This document shows positions 51,417-60,700 of a stretch of 64,000 nt of DNA, piece after piece. The stretch's first letter is position 1. Every line of letters starts with the position of its first letter. The notes under the pieces were generated by a model that worked only from the letters and a program-made list of their open reading frames with translations, did no database searches and had not been told where the DNA came from. The translations under genes and the position numbers were made by a program. The stretch covers positions 4,030,001-4,094,000 of the forward strand of contig NZ_CP030047.1 in NCBI RefSeq assembly GCF_015291625.1, given 5' to 3'. This DNA is from Bradyrhizobium sp. CCBAU 53421. GTDB lineage: Bacteria; Pseudomonadota; Alphaproteobacteria; Rhizobiales; Xanthobacteraceae.

Positions 51417-52556
51417 ATGCCTTTCGATTTGATTCTGCGCGGCGGACGGGTGATCGACCCGTCGCAAAAGCTCGATGCGGTGACGGATGTCGCCTTTGCC
51501 GGCGGCAAAGTCGCCGCGGTCGGCCGGGAGCTGAAAGCCGATCCGGCGACCGACGTCCGCGACGTCTCCGGGCTGATCGTCTCGCCGGGCATCATCGACC
51601 TGCACACCCATGTCTATTGGGGCGGCACCTCGCTCGGCATCGACGCGGAGGAATTCTGCCGCAACTCCGGCGTCACCACCTCGGTCGACACCGGCAGCGC
51701 CGGCCCCGGCAATTTCGCCGGTTTCCGCAAGCACGTGATCGAGCCGAGCCAGGTTCGCATCCTCGCCTATCTGCATGTCTCGCATGCCGGCATCTTCGGC
51801 TTCTCCGACCGCGTGATGGTCGGCGAGAGCGAGGAGCTGCGGCTGATGAACCCGGTCGATGCGGCGCGCGTGGCGGACGAGAATCGCGACCTGATCGTCG
51901 GCATCAAGGTGCGGGTCGGACTGTTCGCCTCGGGCACCTCGGGACTGGTGCCGCTCGAGATCGCGCTCGATGTCGCGGAACAGGTCGGCATGCCCCTGAT
52001 GGCGCATATCGACCATCCGCCGCCGAGCTACGAGGAGGTGCTGGCGCGCCTGCGCCTGGGCGACGTGCTGACCCATGCGTTCCGCCCGTTCCCCAACACG
52101 CCGGCGACCGCGCAGGGCACGGTGAAGAAGGTGGTGCTGGAGGCGCGTGAGCGCGGCGTGCTGTTCGACATCGGCCATGGCAAGGGCTCGTTCGCCTTCA
52201 AGACCGCACGCGCGATGCTCGCCAACGGCTTCTATCCGGACACCATCTCGTCCGACATCCATCAGCTCTGCATCGACGGGCCGGCCTTCGATCAGGTGAC
52301 GACGATGTCGAAATTCCTCTGCATGGGGATGTCGCTGCCGGACGTGATCGCTGCGTCCACAGTCAATGCCGCGATGGCGCTGCGTCGGCCGGAACTCGGC
52401 AGCCTCAAGCCCGGCAGCGCCGGCGACGCCACGATGCTCTCGATCAGGGAAGGGCAGTTCGACTATGTCGACGTGGTCGGCGAGCACCTGACGGGCGATC
52501 GCAAGTTCATATCCGAAGGCGTCGTGATCGGCGGACGCTGGTGGCATCCGAAGTAA
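51417..52556 (+). CDS. Amidohydrolase/deacetylase family metallohydrolase
   Basis: 379 residues. LRGGRVIDPSQKLDAVTDVA and SPGIIDLHTHVYWGG give the early metal-binding HxH of the amidohydrolase superfamily. Further ligands are in VGIKVRV (probable Lys), MAHIDHPP and TISSDIHQL (Asp). It is of the dihydroorotase/N-acyl-D-amino acid deacetylase-like group; the substrate is unknown. CCGGAGACG precedes the ATG. Confidence 0.9.
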   Translation: MPFDLILRGGRVIDPSQKLDAVTDVAFAGGKVAAVGRELKADPATDVRDVSGLIVSPGIIDLHTHVYWGGTSLGIDAEEFCRNSGVTTSVDTGSAGPGNFAGFRKHVIEPSQVRILAYLHVSHAGIFGFSDRVMVGESEELRLMNPVDAARVADENRDLIVGIKVRVGLFASGTSGLVPLEIALDVAEQVGMPLMAHIDHPPPSYEEVLARLRLGDVLTHAFRPFPNTPATAQGTVKKVVLEARERGVLFDIGHGKGSFAFKTARAMLANGFYPDTISSDIHQLCIDGPAFDQVTTMSKFLCMGMSLPDVIAASTVNAAMALRRPELGSLKPGSAGDATMLSIREGQFDYVDVVGEHLTGDRKFISEGVVIGGRWWHPK

Positions 52557-52602
52557 GGCGCGTACTTACAGGATCCGCGTCCGCTCCCTTGCCAAATTTC
52601 AA

Positions 52603-53796
52603 CTAGATCAGCGAATGCAAAGCCATGACCGCGGCCTCGCGGCTCTCCACCGGAACGAAGAAGCTGACCGAATGCGATGACAGGACATACTTGTCGGCTA
52701 TGATTCCGTGACGTTGCAGAATCTGGACCGCCTTGTATGGCAGGTCCGAGGAAATGCCGCCGAAGCAAGTGAGGCTCACCGAACTCAGCGTCTCGCGCTG
52801 TTTGCGCAGGCCTTTGCTCTGTTCCAGTGTGCGCAGCAACGCGTCGAGTGTCTCCGAATCGCAGGTCATCATGATGCGGGTTTTTTCGGCGGTGAAAGCC
52901 GAGGCGAGCAGTTGCGGCCACGGCAAGCCATTTTGCTTCAGATGCTGCGCGAACTTCTCAAAGCCTTGATTGAGGTCCGCCGAATCGATTTCCACATGCT
53001 CGATACGAGCCATCGAGTTGACGGCCAGGACTTTTCCGTTCTCCATGTCCGCGACCTCCTTCATCACTTGCGTGCTGTGTCGCGCGCCGCCCCATTGTCT
53101 CAGGACCAAAGGCACGTTTTGGCTGTGGGCCAGCTCCACGCTGCGAAAGTGCAGGACTTTGGCGCCCCAGAAGCACATTTCGGCCAGCGATGCGAAATCC
53201 AGCTGACGCAGGGGTTTTGCGTTCGCCACAATGCGCGGGTCAGCCGAGCAAACTCCGTCGACTTCCTTGATGATCTCGCAGCACTCCGCCTTGAGCGCCG
53301 CGGCCATGGCGACCGCGGTGGTATCGCTGCCGCCCCGGCCAAGCGTCGTGATTTCCTTGGTCAGCGGGTTCACGCCCTGAAAGCCCGCCAAAACCACGAT
53401 GCGTCCACGATCGAGCTCTTCGCGCACGCGAATCGGCCGCACATCCAGAATGCGTGCGGAGGAATGGGACCCGTCGGTCATGACACCGGCCTGACTCCCA
53501 GTAAAGCTGATCGCCGGCACGCCGAGATCGGACAGCGCCATGCTCATCAAGGACATGCTGATGCGCTCGCCGGTGGTCAACAGCATATCGAGTTCGCGGC
53601 GATTGGGATGCGGGCTGACCCGATAGGCCATGCTGACGAGTTCATCGGTGGTCTTGCCCATCGCTGAAACGATCGCCACGACACGATGGCCGCGGCCATG
53701 CAGATCGGCGACACTGCTCGCGGCCGCGCGGATTTTTGCCGGTGTTTCGAGACAGGCGCCGCCGTATTTTTGCACGATGATGGGATTGCTAGGCAT
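52603..53796 (-). CDS. lysC: Aspartate kinase
   Basis: About 397 residues: N-terminal kinase domain with [35 protein letters not shown] and [18 protein letters not shown], then two ACT repeats. The usual KFGGTS opening is altered to KYGGAC, so one Thr/Ser pair is changed to Ala-Cys. It phosphorylates aspartate on the way to lysine, threonine and methionine. No pathway neighbours are present, so it may be a second, specialised copy. MPSNP is taken as start; MRAR at 53808 is possible. Confidence 0.88.
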   Translation of the reverse strand: MPSNPIIVQKYGGACLETPAKIRAAASSVADLHGRGHRVVAIVSAMGKTTDELVSMAYRVSPHPNRRELDMLLTTGERISMSLMSMALSDLGVPAISFTGSQAGVMTDGSHSSARILDVRPIRVREELDRGRIVVLAGFQGVNPLTKEITTLGRGGSDTTAVAMAAALKAECCEIIKEVDGVCSADPRIVANAKPLRQLDFASLAEMCFWGAKVLHFRSVELAHSQNVPLVLRQWGGARHSTQVMKEVADMENGKVLAVNSMARIEHVEIDSADLNQGFEKFAQHLKQNGLPWPQLLASAFTAEKTRIMMTCDSETLDALLRTLEQSKGLRKQRETLSSVSLTCFGGISSDLPYKAVQILQRHGIIADKYVLSSHSVSFFVPVESREAAVMALHSLI

Positions 53797-53835
53797 TCTT
53801 GCCCGCATCGTGTTGGAAGGCGCAGCTGAACCCGA

Positions 53836-55065
53836 TCAGATCGTTCTCCCCTTCGACGCTTTTGCGGTCTTTGACCGTTTCGCCACGACCCGCACAGCGC
53901 CCCGGTTGCGCTTCTTGGTATCCTCTTCCACGTGCTGAGCTTTCGTCCCGCCGCGGTGAGCGGCGTATTCCTTGCCGTCGATCGGCGCGACATGCGGTGG
54001 ATCGCGATCGAGATACGGTCGCCCGATTCCAAAATCCGGTCCACGCGCATCGATCCATTTCCAAAGCGCCTCGGTGGAGACCCAGCGCTCCGCCCGCGTC
54101 GCGCCTTTGACGCTCACGATATCGGCGGCAAGCCCGTGGCCATAGCCGCCACGGAAGCTCCCGCCATGGTATGACTTGTCGGACGCCGCTTTCAGGCCGC
54201 TCGCGATCGATTGACGGTAGTCATCGCGGAACGCGCTGGTGATGCCGGGCGACAACCCGGCCTGCTCCGCCGCGTAAAGCGCGTGAAACAGCTTGAGTTT
54301 GAAGCTCCGATCCACCCCTCCGATCACGTAGTCGATCATCGGCATGCCCATTCTTTCCGCCGCCTTCGGATCCTTCCACGTGAAATCGTTGTCGACGCGC
54401 CGGGTGAACGTCCTGGTGACGGTCACCGTCTTGCGCTTCTTCTTGACGGTCACTTTCCGCTGCTCTTGTACGCTGATGGTGTCTTGTTTGGGCGTCCGTT
54501 CGTAGAGCGCCCACAGGTAGCGATCGATGCAGACATCGACGACGAGGCACTCCTCGAAAATATCGAGGGGTTTCGCGGCCTCCTCGGTGTCACCAGACAC
54601 TGGAGGCGGGCTTGCCGTCGCCGCCTGCACCGGCGATGTTTCGGCCGGCAGCGTCTGCGACGCATCCGGCAACGCGGCCACGACGATTGACTTCGGTCCG
54701 CTCGAGGCCGCCGTCGCATCAGGGGCCGCCGCCGGCGCCGATTCAACCGCCATCGCCGCATCGGCGGTAGCGACAGCGTTAACCATGACGCCTGCCTGCG
54801 GGGTGGCCATCGTGTCGGACGCCGGGCCCGTTACGGGCTCTGCAGCCATCGCTGCTTCAGCATTCACTTTGGTGACGTTGTCGACCGCAGTGGCCTGTCG
54901 CGCATCAGCCGGTTCGGCGTTGGCGGTGAGAGATGGTGCGAGGTCCTCGATGGACACTGCGCTGCTGTTCCCGATGCCGGCAGAGCCAGCAAGCCAGGCA
55001 AGCAGCCAACCTGCGAGAACGACGGTCCCGCACATTTCCGGAGTCGCAATTCGCCGCGGGTTCAT
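53836..55065 (-). CDS. Secreted M15-like (D-Ala-D-Ala carboxypeptidase fold) protein
   Basis: 409 residues. N-terminal signal anchor VVLAGWLLAWLAGSAGIG; a 150-residue Ala/Pro/Thr-rich low-complexity region; then a folded domain with DDYRQSIASGLKAASDKSYH, GGYGHGLAADIVSV and DRDPPHVAPID, giving the His, Asp and His zinc ligands of M15/LAS peptidases. It ends in a basic tail. Probably acts on peptidoglycan in the periplasm. The long in-frame extension to 55278 is not supported. Confidence 0.82.
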   Translation of the reverse strand: MNPRRIATPEMCGTVVLAGWLLAWLAGSAGIGNSSAVSIEDLAPSLTANAEPADARQATAVDNVTKVNAEAAMAAEPVTGPASDTMATPQAGVMVNAVATADAAMAVESAPAAAPDATAASSGPKSIVVAALPDASQTLPAETSPVQAATASPPPVSGDTEEAAKPLDIFEECLVVDVCIDRYLWALYERTPKQDTISVQEQRKVTVKKKRKTVTVTRTFTRRVDNDFTWKDPKAAERMGMPMIDYVIGGVDRSFKLKLFHALYAAEQAGLSPGITSAFRDDYRQSIASGLKAASDKSYHGGSFRGGYGHGLAADIVSVKGATRAERWVSTEALWKWIDARGPDFGIGRPYLDRDPPHVAPIDGKEYAAHRGGTKAQHVEEDTKKRNRGAVRVVAKRSKTAKASKGRTI

Positions 55066-55267
55066 CACCCCGTAGCCTCCAAAGGCTCGATCCGAGCCCC
55101 GTTGCACCGCCCAGCACGCGACGGCATCGATCATTCGGATCAAAATGGAAACGCGCAATGGGCGGATACCGTTAACGCTACGCTTTTCCAGAAAGTGTTG
55201 CCCGACCGCAACGCGCGGCTGCGCGCAACCTGGCGTGGCGATAGCCGAATCTTGATGAGTCCGCGCC

Positions 55268-56488
55268 CTAGTCGGCAACGATCGGCCCGAACGGTTCCCA
55301 CCGTTCGCCGCTGAAGCGCATCATGCGAAACTGCTTGATCACACGATAGTCGGTGCGGCTGGTGCTGATGGCGAGGCCGGGCAGCAGCAGGTCGAGCTTG
55401 ACGTTCGCAAGGCTCGCGGCCTGGCGCATGACGTTGTCACGGGAGACATCGTCGCCGCATTGTTGCAGCACGTGCACCAGGAGCTCGGCCGCGCTATAGC
55501 CATAGACAGTGAACAGGCTCTTCCTGTCGCCATCCGGATAGTACGAGTCCATGAACGCGCGCCATTTCTTCATGCCCGCATCGTCAGCCCAGGTCGGGTC
55601 CGCGGCCTCCTTGAACGAGCTCGCCGAGATCAGCCCCTTGGCATTTTCGATTCCCGCCGGCACCAGCACCGCGTCGATCGAGGACGAGCCGACGCCGAGC
55701 AGATGGAGCGGCCGCCAGCCAAGCTCGGCCGCCCTGCGGATCGCCTGGGCGGCGAATTTCGGTGCAGCCATGTCGATCAGCACATCGACCGCGGCGGCCT
55801 TGAGCCGGACCACCTGCGTATCGATGGTCGGGTCGGTCGCGTCATAGGCAGCTTCGGATACCAGCATGGCCGGTGCTTGCGCGCCGAGCGCGTCCTTCAG
55901 CCCCGCGAGATATTCCTTGCCGCTTTCGTCATTCTGGTAGAGCAGGCCGATCCTGGCGTTCGGATGATTGTCGAGGATGAATCGCACATAGACGCGGATC
56001 TCGGTCCGCAGGTTCGGCGCGAATCCCATGGTCCAGGGAAAGCTGATCGGATCCTCGAAGCGCGTGGCACGCCCGCCCGCGAACAGCTGGGGGATATGGC
56101 GGTCGTTGAGATATTTCTGTACGGCGATGTTTGAAGCGTTGCCGACGCCCTGGAATGTGAACAGCACCTCGTCGCGCTCGACGAGCTTGCGAACCTGCTC
56201 GACCGTCTTGGCCGGCGTTGCCGCATCGTCATAGGAGATCAGGTTGATCCGGCGGCCGTTGATGCCGCCGCCGTCGTTGATCATCCGGAAATAGGCGGCC
56301 TGCACCTTGCCGATGACGGAGAACGCCGATGCCGGGCCGCTATAGGGCATCGTCTGTCCGATCCTGATCTCGGTATCGCCGGCGCCGGGATCGTATTTGC
56401 GCTCGTCGGCGAGCAGGTCGGCGGCAGCAAACAGACCGAGGCTGACGATCGCAATTCCGATTGCCGGTCTGCATCGGCTCTTAAGCAT
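55268..56488 (-). CDS. Liv-type ABC transporter substrate-binding protein
   Basis: 406 residues with signal peptide AIGIAIVSLGLFAAADLLA. IRIGQTMPYSGPASAFSVIG, FRMINDGGGINGRRINLISY and the VGNASNIAVQKYLNDRHIPQ segment are the branched-chain-amino-acid/urea-type binding-protein signatures. No permease genes are adjacent, so it is an orphan receptor in this window. The ATG at 56488 overlaps the stop of a small ORF (ATGCTTAA). Confidence 0.9.
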   Translation of the reverse strand: MLKSRCRPAIGIAIVSLGLFAAADLLADERKYDPGAGDTEIRIGQTMPYSGPASAFSVIGKVQAAYFRMINDGGGINGRRINLISYDDAATPAKTVEQVRKLVERDEVLFTFQGVGNASNIAVQKYLNDRHIPQLFAGGRATRFEDPISFPWTMGFAPNLRTEIRVYVRFILDNHPNARIGLLYQNDESGKEYLAGLKDALGAQAPAMLVSEAAYDATDPTIDTQVVRLKAAAVDVLIDMAAPKFAAQAIRRAAELGWRPLHLLGVGSSSIDAVLVPAGIENAKGLISASSFKEAADPTWADDAGMKKWRAFMDSYYPDGDRKSLFTVYGYSAAELLVHVLQQCGDDVSRDNVMRQAASLANVKLDLLLPGLAISTSRTDYRVIKQFRMMRFSGERWEPFGPIVAD

Positions 56489-56669
56489 TGCGTGCATCCA
56501 TCCGGCATTCCCGACTGCTGCAAACCGACTCCATAGCATCAGCGTGCGCATGCAGTATCGCGATGTGGTCGGGCGTTTTGCCCGAAGCGGCGTCGAGATA
56601 TTCCCGGCTGATCAGTGAGCCAGCTCGCAGTAAAGGCGTGAGCTCCGCGCCCGGCACTTCGCGCCGCAT
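56481..56669 (-). CDS. Possible small ORF coupled to the Liv-type binding protein gene
   Basis: 62 residues, MRREVPGAELTPLLRAGSLI and onward, ending in TAA that overlaps the binding-protein ATG by eight bases, the same arrangement as the M20-amidase pair. Codon bias is moderate and no clear ribosome site is seen. The frame stays open further upstream without a better start. The remaining 237 bases to the SPFH gene at 56907 hold no recognisable gene. Confidence 0.33.
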   Translation of the reverse strand: MRREVPGAELTPLLRAGSLISREYLDAASGKTPDHIAILHAHADAMESVCSSRECRMDARNA

Positions 56670-56906
56670 GCGCGCCGTCGCGTCGTGACGCGCCGCTGCG
56701 AATGATGCGCAATCGCAGCAAACTATTCGCGTCGATCGGTGTCGCGCGACTCGTTCGGCGGTTCATCCTCTCATCAAAAAAAGATCGGCAGTGCGAATAA
56801 TGTTCACGCCTTGCGCCCCAGGCCGCGCACCACATGTCCGCACCGCAATTCTTGGGTGAGGTTTGGGTTCCCAAACCGCCCAGTTGCGAATTGTGGAGAC
56901 AAGACT

Positions 56907-58916
56907 ATGGACTTCCTCGGTTTTCTTAATGGTTCAGGTTTAACCCAGCCTGCCATTTGGATCGCTGCAGCGGTCGCATGTGTGATCCTGCTGCGCATAT
57001 CGAACGTATTTCGCTACATTCCCAACAATCAGGTCGGTATCGTCGAGAAGCTGTGGGCGATCAAGGGCTCGATCGATGACGGCTTCATCGCGCTGAACGG
57101 CGAGGCCGGCTACGAGCCGGAAGTGCTGCGCGGCGGCCTGCACGTGATGTTTCCCTTCATGTACCGGATCCACCGCTCGGACCTCGTGACCGTCGGCCAG
57201 GGCAAGATCGCCTATGTGTTCGCGCGTGACGGCGCGCCGCTGGAGCCGTCGCAGGTGCTCGGCGCCAACGACACCGAAGACAAGTCGGACTTCCAGGATG
57301 CGCGCCGCTTCCTGCTCGGCGGTGGCCAGAAGGGCCCGCAGCGCAAGATCCTGCGCGAAGGCACCTATGCGATCAACACCACGCAGTTTGCCGTCATCAC
57401 CGACGAGCGCGTCTACGGTCATGCGCTCAGCGAGCGGGAACGCGGCGTGCTGGAGAGCATGCAGCTGACGATCACCGAGCGCTGGGGCTTTGCGCCCGTC
57501 GTGCTGGCGGCCGATCACGACCTGGTCGGCGTCGTCACCGTGCATGACGGCCCGTCGCTGCCTCCGGGCGAGATCATCGCGCCCGAAGTCGGCATCGAGC
57601 TGCGCGATACGTCGACCTTTCACAACAATTTCCAGGAGCCCGAGAAATTCCTGAGCGCCGGCGGCTATCGCGGCCGCCAGCTCCAGGTCATCGTCGAGGG
57701 CACCTGGTACATCAACCGCCTGTTCGCGACCGTCGAGGCCGTGCCGAAGACGGTGATCCCGGTCGGCAATGTCGGCGTCGTCATCTTCTACACCGGCCCG
57801 CGCACCAACGACGTCTCGGGCGAGCAGTATCGCCATGGCGAGCTGGTGCTCAACGGCAGCCGCGGCGTCTGGAAGGACCCGCTGCTGCCGGGCAAGTACG
57901 CCTTCAACACCTATGCCGGCAAGATCGAGGTGATCCCGACCGTCAACTTCATCCTGAAATGGATGCGCGGCGAGGTCGGTGCGATGAAGCTCGACGAGAA
58001 CCTGTCGGAGATCTCGCTGATCACCAAGGACGCGTTCGAGCCGACGCTGCCGCTCTCGGTGGTGATGCATATCGACTACAAGAAGGCGCCGATGATCATC
58101 CAGCGCTTCGGCGACGTGAAGAAGCTGGTCGAGCAGACGCTCGACCCGATGGTCAGCGCGTTCTTCAAGAACATCGCGCAGAAGATGACGCTGATCGAAC
58201 TGCTGCAGAACCGCGCCGCGATCCAGGCGGAGGCGGCGCACGACATGAAGGCGAGGTTCGAGAGCTATTCGCTCGACCTCCAGGAGGTGTTGATCGGCAC
58301 GCCGCGCGCGGCCCCCGGTGACCACACCATCGAGAACATCCTGATCCAGCTCCGCTCGCGCCAGATCGCGCGCGAGCAGATCGAGACCTATCAGGAGCAG
58401 GAGAAGGCCGCGGTGCAGGAGCGCGCGCTGAACGAGGCCAAGGCGACGGCGGCGGCGCAGACCGCACTGACGCAGTCGCTGATCCAGGTCAAGGTCAACG
58501 AGAACGAGGGCGCGGCTGCGCTCGCCCGCGCGCAGAAGGATGCCGAGACGAGGAAGGTGACCGCGGCCGCGGTCGGCGAGCAGTCGCGGCTCGAAGGCAA
58601 GGGCGAGGCCGACCGGGTGCTGGCGGTCGGCGCCGCCAACGCGCAGGCGACCAAGCTGTCGGTCGATGCCTATGGCGGGCCGGAATACCGGCTTGCCGAG
58701 CAGAACTTCGCCAAGTTCGCCGATGCGCTGACGCGCATCAACCAGCCGCTGGTGCCGCAATTCCTGATGTCGGGCGGGCAGGGGCAGGAGGGCGGCAGCG
58801 CGGGGCTGATCCCGACTGCGATGCTGAGCTCGATGTTCGGGCAGATGATGCCCGGCGCATTGGAGAAGTTGAAGGACGAGGCACCGAAGGCCGTGCGCCG
58901 CACCAACGGCCAGTGA
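56907..58916 (+). CDS. SPFH/band-7 (flotillin-like) membrane protein
   Basis: 669 residues. A TM helix (IWIAAAVACVILLRISNVF) is followed by the SPFH domain (NNQVGIVEKLWAIKG ... GGLHVMFPFMYRIHR) and then a long Ala/Glu/Gln-rich coiled coil (EAKATAAAQTALTQS, AALARAQKDAETRKV), and a QMMPGALEKL-type tail. The order matches flotillin-type scaffold proteins of membrane microdomains, but the double-length SPFH part is larger than in flotillins. GGAGAC precedes the ATG at 56907. No NfeD partner is next to it. Confidence 0.9.
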   Translation: MDFLGFLNGSGLTQPAIWIAAAVACVILLRISNVFRYIPNNQVGIVEKLWAIKGSIDDGFIALNGEAGYEPEVLRGGLHVMFPFMYRIHRSDLVTVGQGKIAYVFARDGAPLEPSQVLGANDTEDKSDFQDARRFLLGGGQKGPQRKILREGTYAINTTQFAVITDERVYGHALSERERGVLESMQLTITERWGFAPVVLAADHDLVGVVTVHDGPSLPPGEIIAPEVGIELRDTSTFHNNFQEPEKFLSAGGYRGRQLQVIVEGTWYINRLFATVEAVPKTVIPVGNVGVVIFYTGPRTNDVSGEQYRHGELVLNGSRGVWKDPLLPGKYAFNTYAGKIEVIPTVNFILKWMRGEVGAMKLDENLSEISLITKDAFEPTLPLSVVMHIDYKKAPMIIQRFGDVKKLVEQTLDPMVSAFFKNIAQKMTLIELLQNRAAIQAEAAHDMKARFESYSLDLQEVLIGTPRAAPGDHTIENILIQLRSRQIAREQIETYQEQEKAAVQERALNEAKATAAAQTALTQSLIQVKVNENEGAAALARAQKDAETRKVTAAAVGEQSRLEGKGEADRVLAVGAANAQATKLSVDAYGGPEYRLAEQNFAKFADALTRINQPLVPQFLMSGGQGQEGGSAGLIPTAMLSSMFGQMMPGALEKLKDEAPKAVRRTNGQ

Positions 58917-58959
58917 TGCAGTGATGGTGCGGTGAGATAGCCGGGCCACCGCCGCGAAG

Positions 58960-59228
58960 GAAGTGCGCTCCCTCTCCCGCTTGCGGGGGAGGGCTGGGGC
59001 GGAGGCTCTTTCCACGAGTCACGTCGAGGAGATAGCCCCAACCCGCCGCAAGCATAGGGCAGTTGCATCTGCGTCTTTGCCAGCCGCGCAGATGCTTGGC
59101 CTCGTGGTTCGAGATGCGGACAACAATCACCTTCGGTGGCTATGGGTCCCGGCCTTCGCCGGGACGACGATGAGGATAGTTCTCGTTTCAAGTTGCCACA
59201 CCACGCGACGTCATCACCCGCGAAAGCG
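58960..59228. repeat. Intergenic palindromic repeats left of the IS element
   Basis: Contains CCCTCTCCCGC/GCGGGGGAGGG near 58970, GTCCCGGCC/CGCCGGGAC near 59150, and from about 59210 the first half of another repeat, GTCATCACCCGCGAAAGCG. The last is cut by the IS element and resumes at 60401. No gene lies between 58917 and the IS. Confidence 0.7.
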
Positions 59229-60400
59229 AGGGCTTTGCAGAAGTCTGCCGGGATGATTCTCTTTGGTGAAGGATTCGCCGGAGGAACGGATGGCGGAGCG
59301 GCAGATTGGTCAATTGAGCTTTACCGACGGGCTGGTGAATGACGCGGCTCGAGCCAACGCGCCTTTGCAGCGAGTATCGGAACTGGTCGACTGGAGCGCG
59401 ATTGAAGCGCTGCTGAGCGGCTTGCGTAGCGGGTCGATGGGAGCGCCCGCTTACCCGTCGCTGGCGCTGTTTAAGGCGCTGTTGCTGCAGCAATGGTATG
59501 GGTTGTCCGATCCGGGCCTTGAGGAGGCGCTGGTGGACCGCCTGTCGTTCCGGCGCTTTCTGGGCCTGTCGCTGAGTGAGCCGGTACCGGATCATTCCAC
59601 GCTGTGGCGTTTCCGCGAACAGCTGGCCAGGAGCGGGCTGGCGGAGCGCGCTTTTGCCCTGATTACGGCGCAGATCGAGAAGTCCGGCTTCGTCTTGAAG
59701 CGCGGCACATTGATTGACGCTTCGCTGATCCGCTCGGCGGTTAATCCGCCCGAACCACCGGATCCCGATTTGCCCCCGGATGCGGACGGGCGCCCCGCCA
59801 GCAAGCTGGTCAAAAGCCCTCACGATCCTGACGCCGCCTGGACCAGGAAGGACGGCAAATATGCCTTCGGCTACAAGATGCACGTGGCGATGGACCAAGG
59901 CAGTCGCATCATCCGGCGCCTTGCCTTTACGCCAGCCAATGTCAACGACACCGTGCCCGCCGACGAGCTGATCTGCGGCGACGAGGCAACAGTCTACGCT
60001 GACAAAGCCTACGATACCATCGCGCGACGTGGGCGGCTGAAGCAGATGGATATTCGCGACGGCATTATGCGCAGACACAACCGCTGGCTTCGCTTGGGGC
60101 CTTGGGCGGTGCGTCGTAACGCGGTCATCTCGCATCGACGCGCGCCGATCGAACCGTTGTTCGCATTGCTCAAGCGCGTCTACGGCCTTGCGCGTGCCCG
60201 CTATCGGGGCCTGATACGCAATGCCGCAGCTTTCCAGCTCGCCGCGACCGCGATCAATCTCCAGCGATGGGCCAGGACGCCACCCCACATCGCCTAACCA
60301 AACGAGGCACCCAGCCATCATGGCTGGCCCGTCCAGCCGCTAACCGGCCCAAACAACAGCCGTCCGGCCCCGTCGAGCTGTTCGACTTTCGCAAAGCCCT
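59229..60400 (+). mobile_element. IS5-family insertion sequence, apparently intact (about 1.17 kb)
   Basis: Terminal inverted repeats AGGGCTTTGCAGAAGTC (left) and AGGGCTTTGCGAAAGTC (right, complement) match at 15 of 17 positions. CGCGAAAGCG flanks both ends (59219-59228 and 60401-60410), giving a target duplication of 8-10 bases. One transposase gene fills it. Joining the flanks restores a standard palindromic repeat. Confidence 0.88.
59290..60297 (+). CDS. IS5-family transposase
   Basis: 335 residues: N-terminal DUF772-like region (YPSLALFKALLLQQWYGLSD, VPDHSTLWRFREQL), then a DDE catalytic domain with Asp in GTLIDASLI, Asp in VYADKAYDTI and Glu in RAPIEPLFALLKRVYGLARA. Full length, no interruptions. 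GGAGGAACGG precedes the ATG. The element should be able to transpose. Confidence 0.92.
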   Translation: MAERQIGQLSFTDGLVNDAARANAPLQRVSELVDWSAIEALLSGLRSGSMGAPAYPSLALFKALLLQQWYGLSDPGLEEALVDRLSFRRFLGLSLSEPVPDHSTLWRFREQLARSGLAERAFALITAQIEKSGFVLKRGTLIDASLIRSAVNPPEPPDPDLPPDADGRPASKLVKSPHDPDAAWTRKDGKYAFGYKMHVAMDQGSRIIRRLAFTPANVNDTVPADELICGDEATVYADKAYDTIARRGRLKQMDIRDGIMRRHNRWLRLGPWAVRRNAVISHRRAPIEPLFALLKRVYGLARARYRGLIRNAAAFQLAATAINLQRWARTPPHIA

Positions 60401-60492
60401 CGCGAAAGCGGGTGATCCAGTATTCCAGAGACGGCTGTGCTTGAGCCGATGGGCCGCGCGGCGTACTGGATCGCCCGGTCGAGCCGGGCGAT
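60401..60492. repeat. Palindromic repeat interrupted by the IS element (right part)
   Basis: CGCGAAAGCGGGTGATCCAG continues the hairpin begun at 59211, followed by CAGTATTCCAGAGACG and the closing hairpin TCGCCCGG/CCGGGCGATGACA. The sequence from here to the binding-protein stop at 60701 contains no gene. Confidence 0.75.
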
Positions 60493-60700
60493 GACAGCGG
60501 TGGACGAGAGATACGTCTTGTTTCGCGGCCAGACTGTAGACCCTCATCGTGAGGAGCGCCACGCGAGGGGGTGCTTGCACGATTTCGGAATAATGGAATT
60601 GTGCCGCTGAGTTGCCCGACGTGTCAAGTGGCCGCGTCGAGCGCCGGCAGCCGACGGCTACTGTGCATGGGGTTGTTTTCGATATTTTGGCCGTGCGCAG

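Noticed and set aside
56940..59015. 691-codon minus-strand frame opposite the SPFH gene
   Set aside because: Arg/Leu/Asp-rich shadow of a high-GC gene; the plus strand carries clear SPFH motifs and coiled coil.
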